Shown: in pieces, positions 51,966 to 63,199 of the stretch | Position numbering within the stretch: position 1 is the first letter of the stretch | Layout: each line of letters opens with the position of its first letter | DNA from: Erinaceus europaeus | Lineage: Eukaryota; Chordata; Mammalia; Eulipotyphla; Erinaceidae | Length of the DNA stretch: 64,000 bases | NCBI RefSeq assembly: GCF_950295315.1 | Contig: NC_080166.1 | Span: 101,358,999 to 101,422,998 of the forward strand | Direction: 5' to 3' | The notes under the pieces: generated by a model | What the model was told of the DNA's origin: nothing | What the model saw: the letters and a program-made list of their open reading frames with translations, nothing else | The model's database searches: none | Made by a program: the position numbers and the translations under genes

Positions 51966-52289
51966 GAAATAAGGTTATCTAAGCCAATGGCTTATTTTGA
52001 AGATGAATTGATTTATGACACAGGAATGCTTTTATTGAAGTAATATCACATTATAACATTATGTATGTTTCAGGCGTGCATCACTATAAATCAAAGTCTA
52101 TAAATCCTACAACAAGTTTACGAATCAAAGTCCAATTTCATCTCTCACCATAATATTGACCTCCTTCTCCTCATTTCCTATTCCCTTAAACTCTTCCATT
52201 TTGGTAACTACTTATTTGATCATATAGTCAGTTCATAAGTTTGATTTTTGTTTTATTTAGGTAAATTCTTTTGTGGTATTGTCTTTTTT

Positions 52290-53240
52290 TCTAAGTCACA
52301 CGCACACCCATCACTACTTCCTTTTTCCTCTTTTCTCTCTGAATCCTAATGGAATTGGAGTTCAGAGCCCTCTGGTCATCTTCCCCTATTATGTATCCGA
52401 TTTGGGGATTATGGACCAAAACTCTTTTTGGGATATAAAAGGTGGGAGTTCTGGCTTCTGTAATTGCTTCTCCACTGGGTATAGGTGTTGGTAGGTGATC
52501 CATACACCTAGCATTTTTCTGTCTTTCTCTGGGGCTCTGGAGAGGTGAGGTTCAAGTATATATTGGTGAGGTTATCTGCCCAGGAAGTCTTAATGGAATC
52601 TTGATAGCATCTGAAACTTGGTGGCTGAACGGTATTAAGATATAAAGGAGGATGAAATCATTAATGGACAGGAACTGAGAAGTAGGAATAGAGAAGGTGA
52701 GAATAAGGATCATAAGACTGGAGTGAGGAAATCTATTTTAGACACGTTTCTAGAGATCTATGACTATTGTAGCTTTCACTTGAGTTTAATAGCTAATTTG
52801 GAGGTGAACAAAAATTTTCTCTGGGAAGATGATGTCAGAGTTGAGAACAACAGGGCTAGAAAGTTGGATTAAGGAAGTTAGTATCTCTCAAACTTGAAGA
52901 AGAAAATATATGAATAAAATTAACATCAACCTGACCTTAGGCCCATATATATTCATATACATAGGATCCTGTGTAACCTCTGAATCCCTGTAGGTCAGAG
53001 CTATAGAGTATATTCATTTCAGGGCCAATCTTTCTCAAATAGCAGGGTAGTATGACCCAGCCTCTCTTCAAAGACTAGGGAAGTCCCTACCATTGCTACA
53101 AGTTCCTAGAGTGGCCCACACAAGTACTTATGATCTCATTTCTAAGGGTTGTGACTAGTGATGATGGAGAGAGGGATCTATTAGATCCCGTCTATTAGGC
53201 CCATCACATCTGTGTAGGAATGCCAGGATTCCTTAACATG
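52290..53240 (-). repeat. L1-related 3'-end repeat (about 0.95 kb)
   Basis: Minus-strand copy of the family at 31.4 kb: it has the same 3' blocks (plus strand TTTGGGGATTATGGACCAAA, GGCTTCTGTAATTGCTTCTC) and the far-end GATGGGCCTAATAG / GATCCCTCTCTCC stretch. Diverged from it by many small changes. Confidence 0.6.
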
Positions 53241-53491
53241 ATGGGCCTAGATGTTGTGTATGTTTACATATTATGGTAAATATATCATTTCCTAACATTA
53301 TTCAACACTCAGTTTTGTTTAATCAGATGAAGAGATAGTGAGAGCACTCTTTGATTAGACAAGATAGTGATAATATGCTTTCTATTGTTAAATATCAATT
53401 CTAAAATCTATATAAAAGTAAGATTAATTTAAAAAACTACATTTTTTAGACAGAAAGAGAAGAGGAAGAGAATGAAAGATCGTAGCACAGC

Positions 53492-53783
53492 ACGGGGGTC
53501 AGATGGTGGTGCACCGGGTTAAGCATACATAGTACAAAGCATCAAGACCCATGCAAGGATCTGGGTTCCAGCCCCCAGCTCCTCACGTGTGGGCGGGAGG
53601 TCACTTCACAAATGATGAAGCAGGTCTGCAGATGTCTATCTTTCTCTCTCTCTCTATATATATATATATTCCCCTCCCTTCTCAATTTCTCTCTGTCCTA
53701 TTCAGTAAAATGGGGAAAATGGCTGCTAGTAGCAGAGAATTCTTAGTGCAGACACCGAGCCCAAGTGATAACCTTGAAGAGAG
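53492..53783 (+). mobile_element. tRNA-derived SINE (type 1), extended 3' form
   Basis: Head GGGGGTCAGATGGTGGTGCA, GGGTTCCAGCCCCC (B box), GCAGGTCTGCAGATGTCTAT body with (TA)n, then the extra block ATGGCTGCTAGTAGCAG...CCCAAGTGATAACC, like the copy at 49.5 kb. It leads straight into the purine microsatellite. Confidence 0.75.
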
Positions 53784-53852
53784 GAAGAAAGGAAGGAAGG
53801 AAGGAAGGAAGGAAGGAAGGAAGGAAGGAAGGAAGGAAGGGAGGGAGGAGGA

Positions 53853-53912
<60 letters not shown>
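53784..53912 (+). repeat. (GGAA)n then (GAAA)n microsatellite
   Basis: A run of about 12 GGAA units (about 53791-53840), a short GAGGGAGGAG bridge, and about 15 GAAA units to 53912. It lies where the A-rich tail of the preceding SINE would be, which is a common birthplace for such repeats. The frames that cross it encode only low-complexity peptides. Confidence 0.95.
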
Positions 53913-53929
53913 GTATATAGCACTGAAGA

Positions 53930-55899
53930 TTTTTTTTAAATTCAATGTGGGCTGGTACCACTTTTAGAAACTAGGTCTCACATGTAGCAAACAGCATACT
54001 ATCCAAGTGACCTATTTCACTAGCCCCAGAAGTACTTTTTTAGAGAAACGAGAAAAATGTATTTCTCTTACTGAGGGACAATATATTTATTATAGTTAAG
54101 TTTGCTGACAGAATAAATACAAACACATGTATATATATGTATGAGATCAGATTTCATGAAATTCTAAATAGTATCAACATGTATCAATTTCTGTTATACT
54201 TTTTGAAATTTGCTTTGCTTACTGTTATTTCTAGTTTGTTATACTATGTTTTCTTTAATCAACATTTTTGACTCATGTCCAGAAAATGCCCTTCTATATT
54301 CCATGGAATTTGTTTCATTGATGTTTTTATTGAAATGGAATTCTTATAAACACCTACTTCGTATTAAGGAAAAATGTTACCAAGGTAAAACTCATACTCC
54401 ATCGCTAGTTCAATATTGCTTTCAATTTCTCTTTTTAACATAAAAAACAAGATAATACCAGCTTTTGGGCATCTTCAGTGAAACACAAATTGTATACCTA
54501 ATTTCCCATATTAATGTCATAATAAAACATTCAGGTATACAATAAAATAGATACAATGTTGTCAAAGATGTCTGTGCCTATGAAATTTCTGATTCAATTC
54601 GAATATAAATCCCTAGATATGAAATAGGGGGCTTATTGTGGACATGGAAGTTGAAATGATCATCCTAAGCAAAAAGCATTTTACTTTATTTTTTGGTGTA
54701 GATTTCTGAGATCAGTCATAAAATCAATTCACCTTTATTTGGTAATAAATGACACTATAAACAGCTCCTTTCACTTGGGAAATTACATAGAAAACACCAA
54801 AATAAATTTGATATATTCAGAAAGTTTAATTCAGAACAAGACCTAAGAGAAGCTATCTAGAGTTTTCTATTGTACATAAATTGTACGCAATTATGTACAC
54901 ACAAAATTATGTACATACACAAAGGCACCGGTGATCTCAGAAATAGCACATAAAATTAGACATTAGCAATTTATTGTTAACCATTGGAAGAAAGTATAAT
55001 GTCCTATATGTTAGAACGTGTGATACTAGAAATTAGTGAACATCAATGATAGAATTACAGAAATTAAGAGAACTGAATCACAAAAAATAAGTAAAATAAA
55101 AGGCAATATAAAGAATGCTATTATATACCCAAAAGGCAGTATTATCAGCAAAATAACATTGAAATAGCTTCTGATACATTTTATAATATGGATGATTCTC
55201 ATTATAAGTGAAAGAAACAATGCAAAAAAGACAACATGCTGCATTATGATAATTGTATGAAACTTTCTAATAAAGGAAGATACATAAACATAAAAAAAAT
55301 ACATTGGGATTACCTTTATCCACTGATAAGGGAGTGAGAGGCTGCAAAATGTCATGAAGTCACTTTTATAAACAATAAAAATAGTTCTAAAATTGGTTTA
55401 TACTGATAGTTGTATGATCTATATATTTTCTGAAAAACACTAAATTACATGTTCAGTGAAACTGATTACAGGTAAAACACATCTTAGTTAAGCTGTTAAA
55501 AAGCTGTAAGATACAAGTATTATCTTAAAGAATTTTTCATATTATCAACATGGTATTTAGCTAAAAATTCAAATAACTTTTTTGTAAAAAATATTGTTTG
55601 CTATATTAATTAGTTGGATAGTCCTAGATAGTTATTGAAATCTCAGTGGTTGAAAACAACATAATTTTTTCTCAAATTTCTGTTTGCTATGCTTATGAAA
55701 TGGGAAATTGATGAACTGCTTCCTCAGAAAAGTAACCTTACTTGACTAGATCTAAATGCAAATAATCCCAAGTACTCTTAGTCCTGCAATAAAGGATATG
55801 AAAATCTTGTGCTCTAACACTGAGATGTCTCCTTGGCTTCTTTTGATTAAGTTATTTATTTTTAGAGAGAAAGAGTTTTATAGATACATATATATGTAT
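53930..55899. other. AT-rich DNA, nothing recognised
   Basis: About 2 kb with no recognised gene or repeat apart from short microsatellites (54130 and 55890). A stretch near 55610-55670 (TAGTTATTGAAATCTCAGTGG) vaguely recalls an ancient repeat but is too short to name. Confidence 0.4.
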
Positions 55900-56960
55900 A
55901 TATATATTATTTATTTAAAGAAGGAAACACTGACAAAACCATAGGGTAAGAGGGGTACAAGTCCACACAATTCCCACTGCCAGAACTACATGTCCCATCC
56001 CCTACCCTTCCCTCCCCTGATAGTTTTCCTATTCTTTAACCTTCTGGAAGTATGGACCCAAGGTCATTGTGGGATACAGAAGGTGAAGGTCTGGCTTCTG
56101 TAATTGCTTCCCCGCTGAACATGGGCGTTGACAGGTTGATCCATACTCCTAGCCTGCCTCTCTTTTTCCCTAGTGGGGGGGGGGAGGCGGTATGGGGAAT
56201 TGGAGCTCCAGGACACATTGATGGGTTCCTCTACTCAGGGAAGTCTGGTTGGCATCATGTTAGCCTCTGGCACCTGGTGGCTGAAAAGAGAGTTAACATA
56301 CAAAGCCAAATAAGTTGTTGATTAATCATAAACCTAAAGGTTGGAGTAGTGCAGATGAGGAGTTCTGTAGATAGCTAGTAGGTATATTTTAGTTGTTTTC
56401 TAAATGGCCTGTGGCTATACTAGTTTGTTTTTTGTTGTTGTTTTTTCCCTGAGCCTGAAATCTATATGCAGGTGGATCCTGGTTATTGCCTGGGGAGATG
56501 ATGTCATGACTGGAAAAAGGACTAGAAAGTTGGATCGGAGAAGAGAGTAGCTCCCAAATATGGGAAAGGTGTATAAATATTGTGGACTGTAAACCCCATT
56601 GATTTGATTTGATCTGGGGCCCATATTCAGCTTATGAGCCCATGTGACCTCTGCATCTCTATAGATCTGAGCTCATATTCTGTGGTCATGAGTAGGAACG
56701 TTCCAAGCTGCCCCAATATCACCACCCATCTTCGTCAGATGTCGCATAGAGTAGGTTGTCCAGTCTCCATTCAGAGGATGGAACATTCTCTACCATTTTT
56801 AATGCTGCTCAGGTCTGGCATGCACCAGTGCTGAGGAATGACGCTGGTGTCTTGAAGCTTCAGGCATGTGGATCATGTTGACAAATCTCTAACTCCAACT
56901 CTAAATCATTGTTTACATAGTGTCTTTTCCTATTATAAAGCCATTTTTTTTATTTCGAGT
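55900..56960 (-). repeat. L1-related 3'-end repeat (about 1.05 kb)
   Basis: Minus-strand copy: tail near 55905, then GGGTAAGAGGGGTACAAGTC, GGTCTGGCTTCTGTAATTGC, AACATGGGCGTTGACAGG, which match the 3' UTR end of L1 copy 1. Its upstream part differs from the 31.4 and 59.8 kb copies, so it belongs to another subfamily. Confidence 0.62.
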
Positions 56961-57179
56961 CTATTCTAATCTAATACAAGCTCATCTAAACTAATATATG
57001 CCAATACTATATTCCAAAAAAAAAACTTGATATTCTGAGCAGACATGACTTTGGAGTGGGAAGTAAGGGACTGCATTGTTCCACCATTACTGACATGTTA
57101 CTGATTTTGCCTCTTTAAAATTACAGAGTATTATATAAAGTTACCCAATAAGATATCAAAACTATTTTGCAAAACTATT

Positions 57180-57400
57180 TAAAAAAATATGTTTTGTATT
57201 TTATGTCATTGCCAGGGCTTCACTGAGCCAGGCTGACATTTTTAGATAGAAAGACAAAGGGAGAAACAAAGGAAGAGAGAGGAAGACACCACAACACTGA
57301 AACTTCCTCCAGTGTGGTAGAGCCTTGACTCAAACTTGATTCAGATGCATGACATAGTGAAATGCTAGCCAGGTGAGCTATTTTTCTGGCCTTTTGTTAA
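57180..57400 (-). repeat. old SINE, minus orientation
   Basis: TCATTGCCAGGGCTTCACTG, AGGAAGACACCACAACACTG, ATGCTAGCCAGGTGAGCTAT. The body blocks recur in the remnants near 9100 and 9800. Confidence 0.6.
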
Positions 57401-58185
57401 ATTTTTAAGTAGATAGTTTCAGTTGTTTTTTACTGTGTCAATTGCTTGGCTATTTAAACAACGTTGTTCCTAATGATGCATTTGCATTCTCAGACATATT
57501 TAAATCATCAAGAATAAAATTTAGAGAGCTCCAGTGGATCAACACCAACATATTAAATTATTGACTCACCTTGCTTTCTGACCAGTTTAATTTGTCAACA
57601 ACTTCAGTCAATTCATTGGTGCTTACTGTCCCAGCCTCATCTTTTGCTTTAGAAAAGCATTTCTCACCAATTCCATGGGAAATTAATAGACATGCTGTGA
57701 GTAGTATGTCCTTTAATTAAATATAGTCAGAGAAAAGTGGCTTCAACAAAGCAAGTTTTCTTATTATCAAAATTAAAATAGTTTTTTTAATTTATGTTAT
57801 AACACTCCTAGAGTGAGATCTGTTAGATAGTGCTTTATAAATTTATTTGGAAATAAACTCTCATTAGATGGACTGTCTCACAGAAATAGGCATAACCTTT
57901 GCACATTTACGTCTATATTTTCCTTTAGGCAGGAGGTAAATAGAACATTTCTATGGTGTGTGCAGCTCCAAACTCATCATCAAAGTTTACTTACTGATCT
58001 CTTTTCTTACTTACAAGCTCTACTTTACTTACAATGTTAATTATTTAGCTATCTATCTAGAATTCATATCTTGAAGATTCAATCTTGATAAAGTAACAAA
58101 TCAATTAGGATGTGAGTTTTGACATGAATTTGTCCTTCTTTAACCAATGTAATACTTTAAATCAAAGACTAGCTTCTTAATATCT
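57401..58185. other. AT-rich DNA, nothing recognised
   Basis: No gene or repeat was recognised. Confidence 0.4.
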
Positions 58186-58317
58186 TGTTGCAGATTGTGA
58201 TGGTTAATTCTTTATATCAACCTGATTATATTAAGACATGTTCTACCAATTTATAAAATAAAATTTCTGAGTGAGTCTTCAGTTTTCTGGATGACATTAT
58301 TGTTTGAATTAGACTGA
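58186..58317 (+). repeat. ancient LTR-like fragment
   Basis: TGTGATGGTTAATTCTTTAT, ATCAACCTGATTATATTAAG and a TTTCTGAGTGAGTC block recall a very common ancestral mammalian ERVL/MaLR-type LTR start, from memory. The piece is cut by the SINE at 58318. Not verified. Confidence 0.4.
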
Positions 58318-58525
58318 GGGGGGCAAGGCAGTCAGTGGTATACTTGGTAAAACAAATACAGTGCCATGTTTAAGGACAAGGGTTCAAGCCCCAGCTCCAC
58401 ATTTGCAGAGGGAAAGCTTTATAAATGGTAAAGTACTGCAGATGTCTTTCTGACCTCCCTTTCTTTTTCTATTCCCCCTCTCAATTTCTCTCTACCCTAC
58501 TCCCCCCCAAAATAAAGGGAATTTT
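58318..58525 (+). mobile_element. tRNA-derived SINE (type 2)
   Basis: Head GGGGGGCAAGGCAGTCAGTG, GGGTTCAAGCCCC (B box), GGAAAGCTTTATAAATGG body, CT-rich block and CCCAAAATAAAGG tail. Confidence 0.72.
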
Positions 58526-58899
58526 TAGATTGAGTAAAACAGATTGTTGTCATCAATATTTGTATATATCATTCAATCAGTAAAAATCTGTAAGATAAGG
58601 GAAGTGCAAATATATTCTCTACTTGAACTGAAAAATCAATCTTCTCCAGTTCATGACTTTCTTGTGTTTCTATTTATTGTTCTCTGTACTCACAGGATGT
58701 ATTAAAGCATAGGGCCTTTGTCTGTAGATATTTAAATTTTGAGTTAGACTTATACAACTAGTTCCTTTGATTCTCAGGTCTTTCTGAATTTGTATTGGAA
58801 CAATGCTTTTAACTCCCCTTGACCTATAATTTGAATTAGAAAGAACCTCTCAGCCTTCATATCTGCATGAGTGAATCCTTCACAATGAATTATTTTTAT

Positions 58900-58901
<2 letters not shown>

Positions 58902-58940
<39 letters not shown>
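58902..58940. repeat. (TA)n microsatellite
   Basis: About 19 TA units, from ATGGATATATATAT to TATATATTCCC. Confidence 0.95.
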
Positions 58941-58941
<1 letters not shown>

Positions 58942-59104
58942 CCATTCCCCCTGACAATTAGAAAGGTAGCATGTTTTTAACATTATACATTTATTGTGTA
59001 GGGACTAGATCTTTCTCAATATAATTACTCTCAAGATTTATCAAAACATTATAGGTGTTCCTGTTCATGAGTCTCATTACCACCTCATACAATTCTCTCT
59101 GTTT

Positions 59105-59310
59105 TTTTAAAATTATCTTTTTATTTATCAGATAGAGACAGTCAGAAATTGAGAGGAAGGGCAAGATAGAGAAAGACAGAGAGACACCTTGGAGCCCTGC
59201 TTCACCACTCGCAAAGCTTTCCTTCTGCAGGTGGGGACCAACAGCTTGAACCTGGGTCCTTGCACACTGTAATGTGTGCACTTAACTAGGTGCACCACCA
59301 CCTGGCCCCC
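59105..59310 (-). mobile_element. tRNA-derived SINE (type 2)
   Basis: Reverse-complement copy with TTTTTATTTATCAGATAGAG, GCAAAGCTTTCCTTCTGCAG and head at right (GGTGCACCACCACCTGGCCC). Confidence 0.82.
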
Positions 59311-59454
59311 TCTGTCTCTGGTTTTATTCAATTATTCAATTCCTTCTCTTTTTACCCTTCTAGAAAAATTATCATCATGCTCAGACCTCATTTATTGTCT
59401 TATTATACCAGATCCGACACCTTTTTTTCTAAGAACTGTTTCAACTATCCAAAT

Positions 59455-59490
59455 AAATAAATAAGTAAATAAATAAATAAATAAATAAAC
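59455..59490. repeat. (AAAT)n microsatellite
   Basis: About eight AAAT/AAGT units, probably derived from a SINE or L1 tail. Confidence 0.85.
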
Positions 59491-59504
59491 AACCTTGCTT
59501 TAAA

Positions 59505-59670
59505 AAATGGACTGGAGGGTCAGTGAAATTACTCATTTAAATAGTGTGCTACTTCATTAAGTCTGTGACCCAGGTTCAACACACTATATTGAAGAAAGCT
59601 TTGGTGCTTCCTTCTCTTTCACTCTTTCTTTGCCTTTCTGCCTTCTATGTCTCTATCTTTTAAAAAAAAT
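59505..59670 (+). repeat. tRNA-derived SINE, diverged
   Basis: GGACTGGAGGGTCAGTGAAA head, ACCCAGGTTCAACACACT (B box region), GAAGAAAGCTTTGGTGCTTC and an A-rich end. Same family as the copy at 16.6 kb. Confidence 0.6.
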
Positions 59671-59814
59671 GTATTAGACAAAAAAAACAACAAAATAAAA
59701 TAGTAGTTACTTTTACATTTCTTCACATCAGCTATTATTTTTTGAATAATATGAATTAAATAATTAAAGTGAGTCAATTGCTACCCTAGCCTCTAAGAAT
59801 ATAGTCATAAGATG

Positions 59815-60885
59815 ATGGCCCTTTTGGCCACTATCAGGTCACCTCATAATCTGGGGCCCTAGTCAGAGGATACTGGGATTCTCACACAAATATGATAGGA
59901 CTAGAACTCAAATAATTCCCCTCATTCCACCAACACTAGTAATTTTTATCAGGAACAATATCATAAACCCTCTTGTGGGTCTCTACAGAAAATTGCCCTA
60001 AATGGAAAACAACAATGGTGGAAACTGCCATATTCTCCAAAGGGAGAAAGTGGGTCAACATATTCTGCAAGTCCAGGAAGACTAGTCCTGAAATTATTGC
60101 AGCCTAGAGTGTACCTAGCTATGAGCTCACACCAGTCGGGATGCAGCGGTTACACAGGCTCCTGTGCTAAAAATGTATAGATATGAGCTCTATGTCTGAT
60201 GAGATATACAGTTAATTGTATTTATATACTTTACCCATATTTGGGAGCTACTCTCTGCCCTGATACAGATTTCTAGTCCTATTCTCAACTCTGATACCAT
60301 CATCCCAAACAGTACTCTTAGCCTTACTTCATGTTAGCTGTTGGGCTCAGGAAAAAATTATTAAAGTCATGGGCCCTTTGGTATATACCTAAAATAGACT
60401 TCTTCCTCCAACATGAAGACCCCAAATTTCACCTGTTATACTCTTATCTTTAGATTCCTGATTATTCAACAATTTGGTCTGTTTTATATCTTAAAACTTT
60501 TCAACCAACAAGTTGCAGATGCTACCATGACACCAACTTGACTTCCCTGAGCAGATGAGCTCATCAATGTGTCCTGGAACCCCACTTCCCCAGAGCCCTA
60601 CCCCACTAGGGAAAGATAGAAACAGGCTGGGAGTATAGATCTACCTGCCAATGTCCATGTCTAGCAGAGAAGCAATTACAGAAACCTTCCATATTCTTCT
60701 CCCCATAAAGATTTTTGGTCCATACTCCCAGAGGTATAAAGAATAGGGGAATTTCTAAGCAGGGTGGGAGGTATGGAACTCTGGTGATTGGAGTTGGATT
60801 GTATAGAATTTTACCCTTCTTATCCCACAATCTTATCAATCATCATTAAATCACTAATAAAAATAAAATTAAAAAAGAAAAAAAA
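59815..60885 (+). repeat. L1-related 3'-end repeat (about 1.07 kb)
   Basis: Best match to the 31.4 kb copy: AATCTGGGGCCCTAGTCAG, ATCAGGAACAATATCATAAA, CAACAATGGTGGAAACTGCC, then GGTCCATACTCCCAGAGGTA and an A-rich tail. Both copies start and stop at similar places. Confidence 0.63.
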
Positions 60886-60959
60886 AGATATGAATACTTT
60901 TGCATTTCCAGTGTTGATATTATTTTGAAGAAGGAAGAAAATAAGTAAGAAAAATGTGA

Positions 60960-61548
60960 AATATCAAGAAGCTGTGTGTTTTCACAGATCGATGGAATAG
61001 AACTGAAATCCTAGAAATTAGTCCCCATAGCTATGATACCTAATTTTGGGGACGATAGCTAAAAGTATCAAATAGAGAAAGGAGAAGTATTTTCAACAAA
61101 TGACAATGGGGAAACTGGGTTGAAACATACAGAATAATGAAAATTAACCACTGCATTTCATCATATACAAAAGTAAAATCTATATGAGTCAAATATTTAG
61201 ACAGTAAGCCAGAAGCTATCAAAGACTTAGAAGAAATCATTGCCAGAACTATCTTCCATATACATTTTAGAAACATTTTCAGTTATTTAATTTCAATTTC
61301 AAAGAAAATGAAACAAAAATAAATAAATTGGACTATATAAAACTGAAAAGCTTCTGCATGGCAAAAAGAATTGTCACTGTAACAGATACTTCCCAGAGTG
61401 GAATAAAATTTTTATATGTCATATATGGGACCTAATAACCAAAATACACAAAGAACCCAGTAAAGTCAACAACAAAAACAACAGAATACATAAACATGGG
61501 AAGAGATCATGGGTAGAGTCTCTCTCAAGAAGAGATCCAAAGGGTCAA
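60960..61548 (+). pseudogene. old L1 ORF2 fragment, part 1
   Basis: Plus strand: GATCGATGGAATAGAACTGA, ACAATGGGGAAACTGGGTTG, AGCTTCTGCATGGCAAAAAG and GGGAAGAGATCATGGG, the region between RT and the C-terminus. Frames are broken. Interrupted by the insertion at 61549 and continued at 61797. Confidence 0.7.
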
Positions 61549-61796
61549 TAATAGAAACAGGCTGGCAGTACCCATGTTCAGCGGAGAAGTAATTACAGAA
61601 GCCAGACTTCCCACCTTCTGCACCCCATAATAATCCTGGGTCCATACTCTCAGAGTAATAAAGAATAGGAAACCTTCCAATGAAGGGGATGGAATGTGGA
61701 ACCCTGGTAGTGGGCATTGTGTGGACTGTACCCTTCATATCCAATGGACTTGTTGAATATAATTAAATCAATATAAAATAAAAAACAAACAAAAAT
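61549..61796 (+). mobile_element. short L1 3'-end insertion in an older L1
   Basis: Starts TAATAGAAACAGGCTGG and ends in ATATAAAATAAAAAACAAAC. Contains CCCATGTTCAGCGGAGAAGT and CCTGGGTCCATACTC, homologous to the ends of the repeats above. Short repeat GGTCAA (61543-61548 and 61797-61802) flanks it. Confidence 0.72.
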
Positions 61797-62575
61797 GGTC
61801 AACAGATATAACAAAAAATGTTCAAAGTCACTGATGATCAAGAAAATGCAAATAAAAATGAAATACCACTTTACACCTTTGTGAATGCCACATCAGAAAA
61901 CTCAGAAACACCACTGCTAGAGAGGGAGTGGGGGAAGAGGAATTCTCCTACATTTATCATGGGAATTAAATTGGTCTAACATCTGTTAAAGACAATCTGA
62001 AGATGCATCAGAAAGTTAGAAATGGACCTATCATACGAATCAGCAGTTTCTCTCCTAGAGATATACCCAGGAATAACAAAATTCACCTATCTGAAGGAAC
62101 TATGTTCATATCAGCACACTTTGAAATAGCCAAAATTTGGAAGCAACTTAGATGCCCAAGAGCAGGTAAGTGGCTAATAATTGTGATTTATATAAGTACT
62201 ATCCAGCTGTTAAAAATAATGAGGTCAACTCCTTTCCAATATATTGGTTAGAACTTGAAGGTATCATGTTGAGTGAGATAAGCTGGAAATATAAGGACCA
62301 GTACTAAATGATTTCACTCATATTTGGAACTTAGGAATAAAGGACAGTAAAGGAAAAGATAAGGTGAACCTTAAGCTAGATGTGGCATATTGCAACAAAG
62401 CAAATGATTCTCCAGAGACTAAAGAAAATATGGGGTGAAGAAACAACGTGGTACAGATATATTATAGGTAAAGAGGGCCCTAGGTTAGGGAAGTGAGTAT
62501 CTTCCATACACCTCTCAAGGTAAGTTGACAAGTTGTGACTATGTGTTAACAACTGTACTATAAACCACTAACCCC
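61797..62575 (+). pseudogene. old L1 ORF2 C-terminus and 3' UTR, part 2
   Basis: Continues the older L1: TCAAAGTCACTGATGATCAA, GCAAATAAAAATGAAATACC, GGAAGCAACTTAGATGCCC, then a short 3' UTR ending in the AAT repeat. The frame is broken throughout; one 82-codon piece (62003-62251) is open. Confidence 0.7.
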
Positions 62576-62576
62576 C

Positions 62577-62625
<49 letters not shown>
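62576..62625. repeat. (AAT)n microsatellite
   Basis: About 16 AAT units at the 3' end of the old L1, probably grown from its poly-A tail. Confidence 0.95.
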
Positions 62626-62639
62626 GTAATGTGTTTTAA

Positions 62640-63199
62640 AGAAAATAAACTACATAAAGAAATAGACTCTAAATTGATCAGTAGAAAGGCTCAAATTTTA
62701 AGGTATCCAGGCAACACTATGGAAAGTAGGTAAATTTATTTAAGAATGTGAAAGCAGTGAGAAAAACTGCTATACCCAGTAGACAAAAATCAGTGAGAAA
62801 ACTAGGAACAACTAGTGACTAGAGTGTCTTGATTTTCAAAGATGCCTATCAGCTTATAGAAAAAAATTCAGTGTAACAATGATACAAAGAAATTCCTGAG
62901 GGAAAAATGGCTTGTTCAGTATAGAATGATTAAATAAAATTAAGTAATTAAAAACAATACTTTTATGAATAGTCACTGTTCATTTTCTTTGTCTTTGATT
63001 TTTGTTGTTGTTTTGGTTTGCTTTTTATTTAACCTTTTTCTTTTACCTAGTTTTTCCTGAGACCCTGGACATCTTTATAAAATGTTTTCCTCTGATGCTA
63101 TGAGCTAACTTTAAGAACTATATACTTTCTCTTGAACTGATGCATCTTAAGATAACAGGAATAAACAATCGGGTTACCTCTACTACATCTACTCTATTG
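62640..63199. other. AT-rich DNA, nothing recognised
   Basis: No gene or recognisable repeat was seen. Confidence 0.4.

Noticed and set aside
53551..53967. Long plus- and minus-strand frames rich in Lys/Glu or Leu/Ser/Phe
   Set aside because: They are translations of the (GGAA)n/(GAAA)n microsatellite and SINE, not genes.
54210..55355. Frames of 77 and 109 codons in apparently unique DNA
   Set aside because: Strongly AT-biased composition, hydrophobic by composition only, with no start context, splice or family signature.
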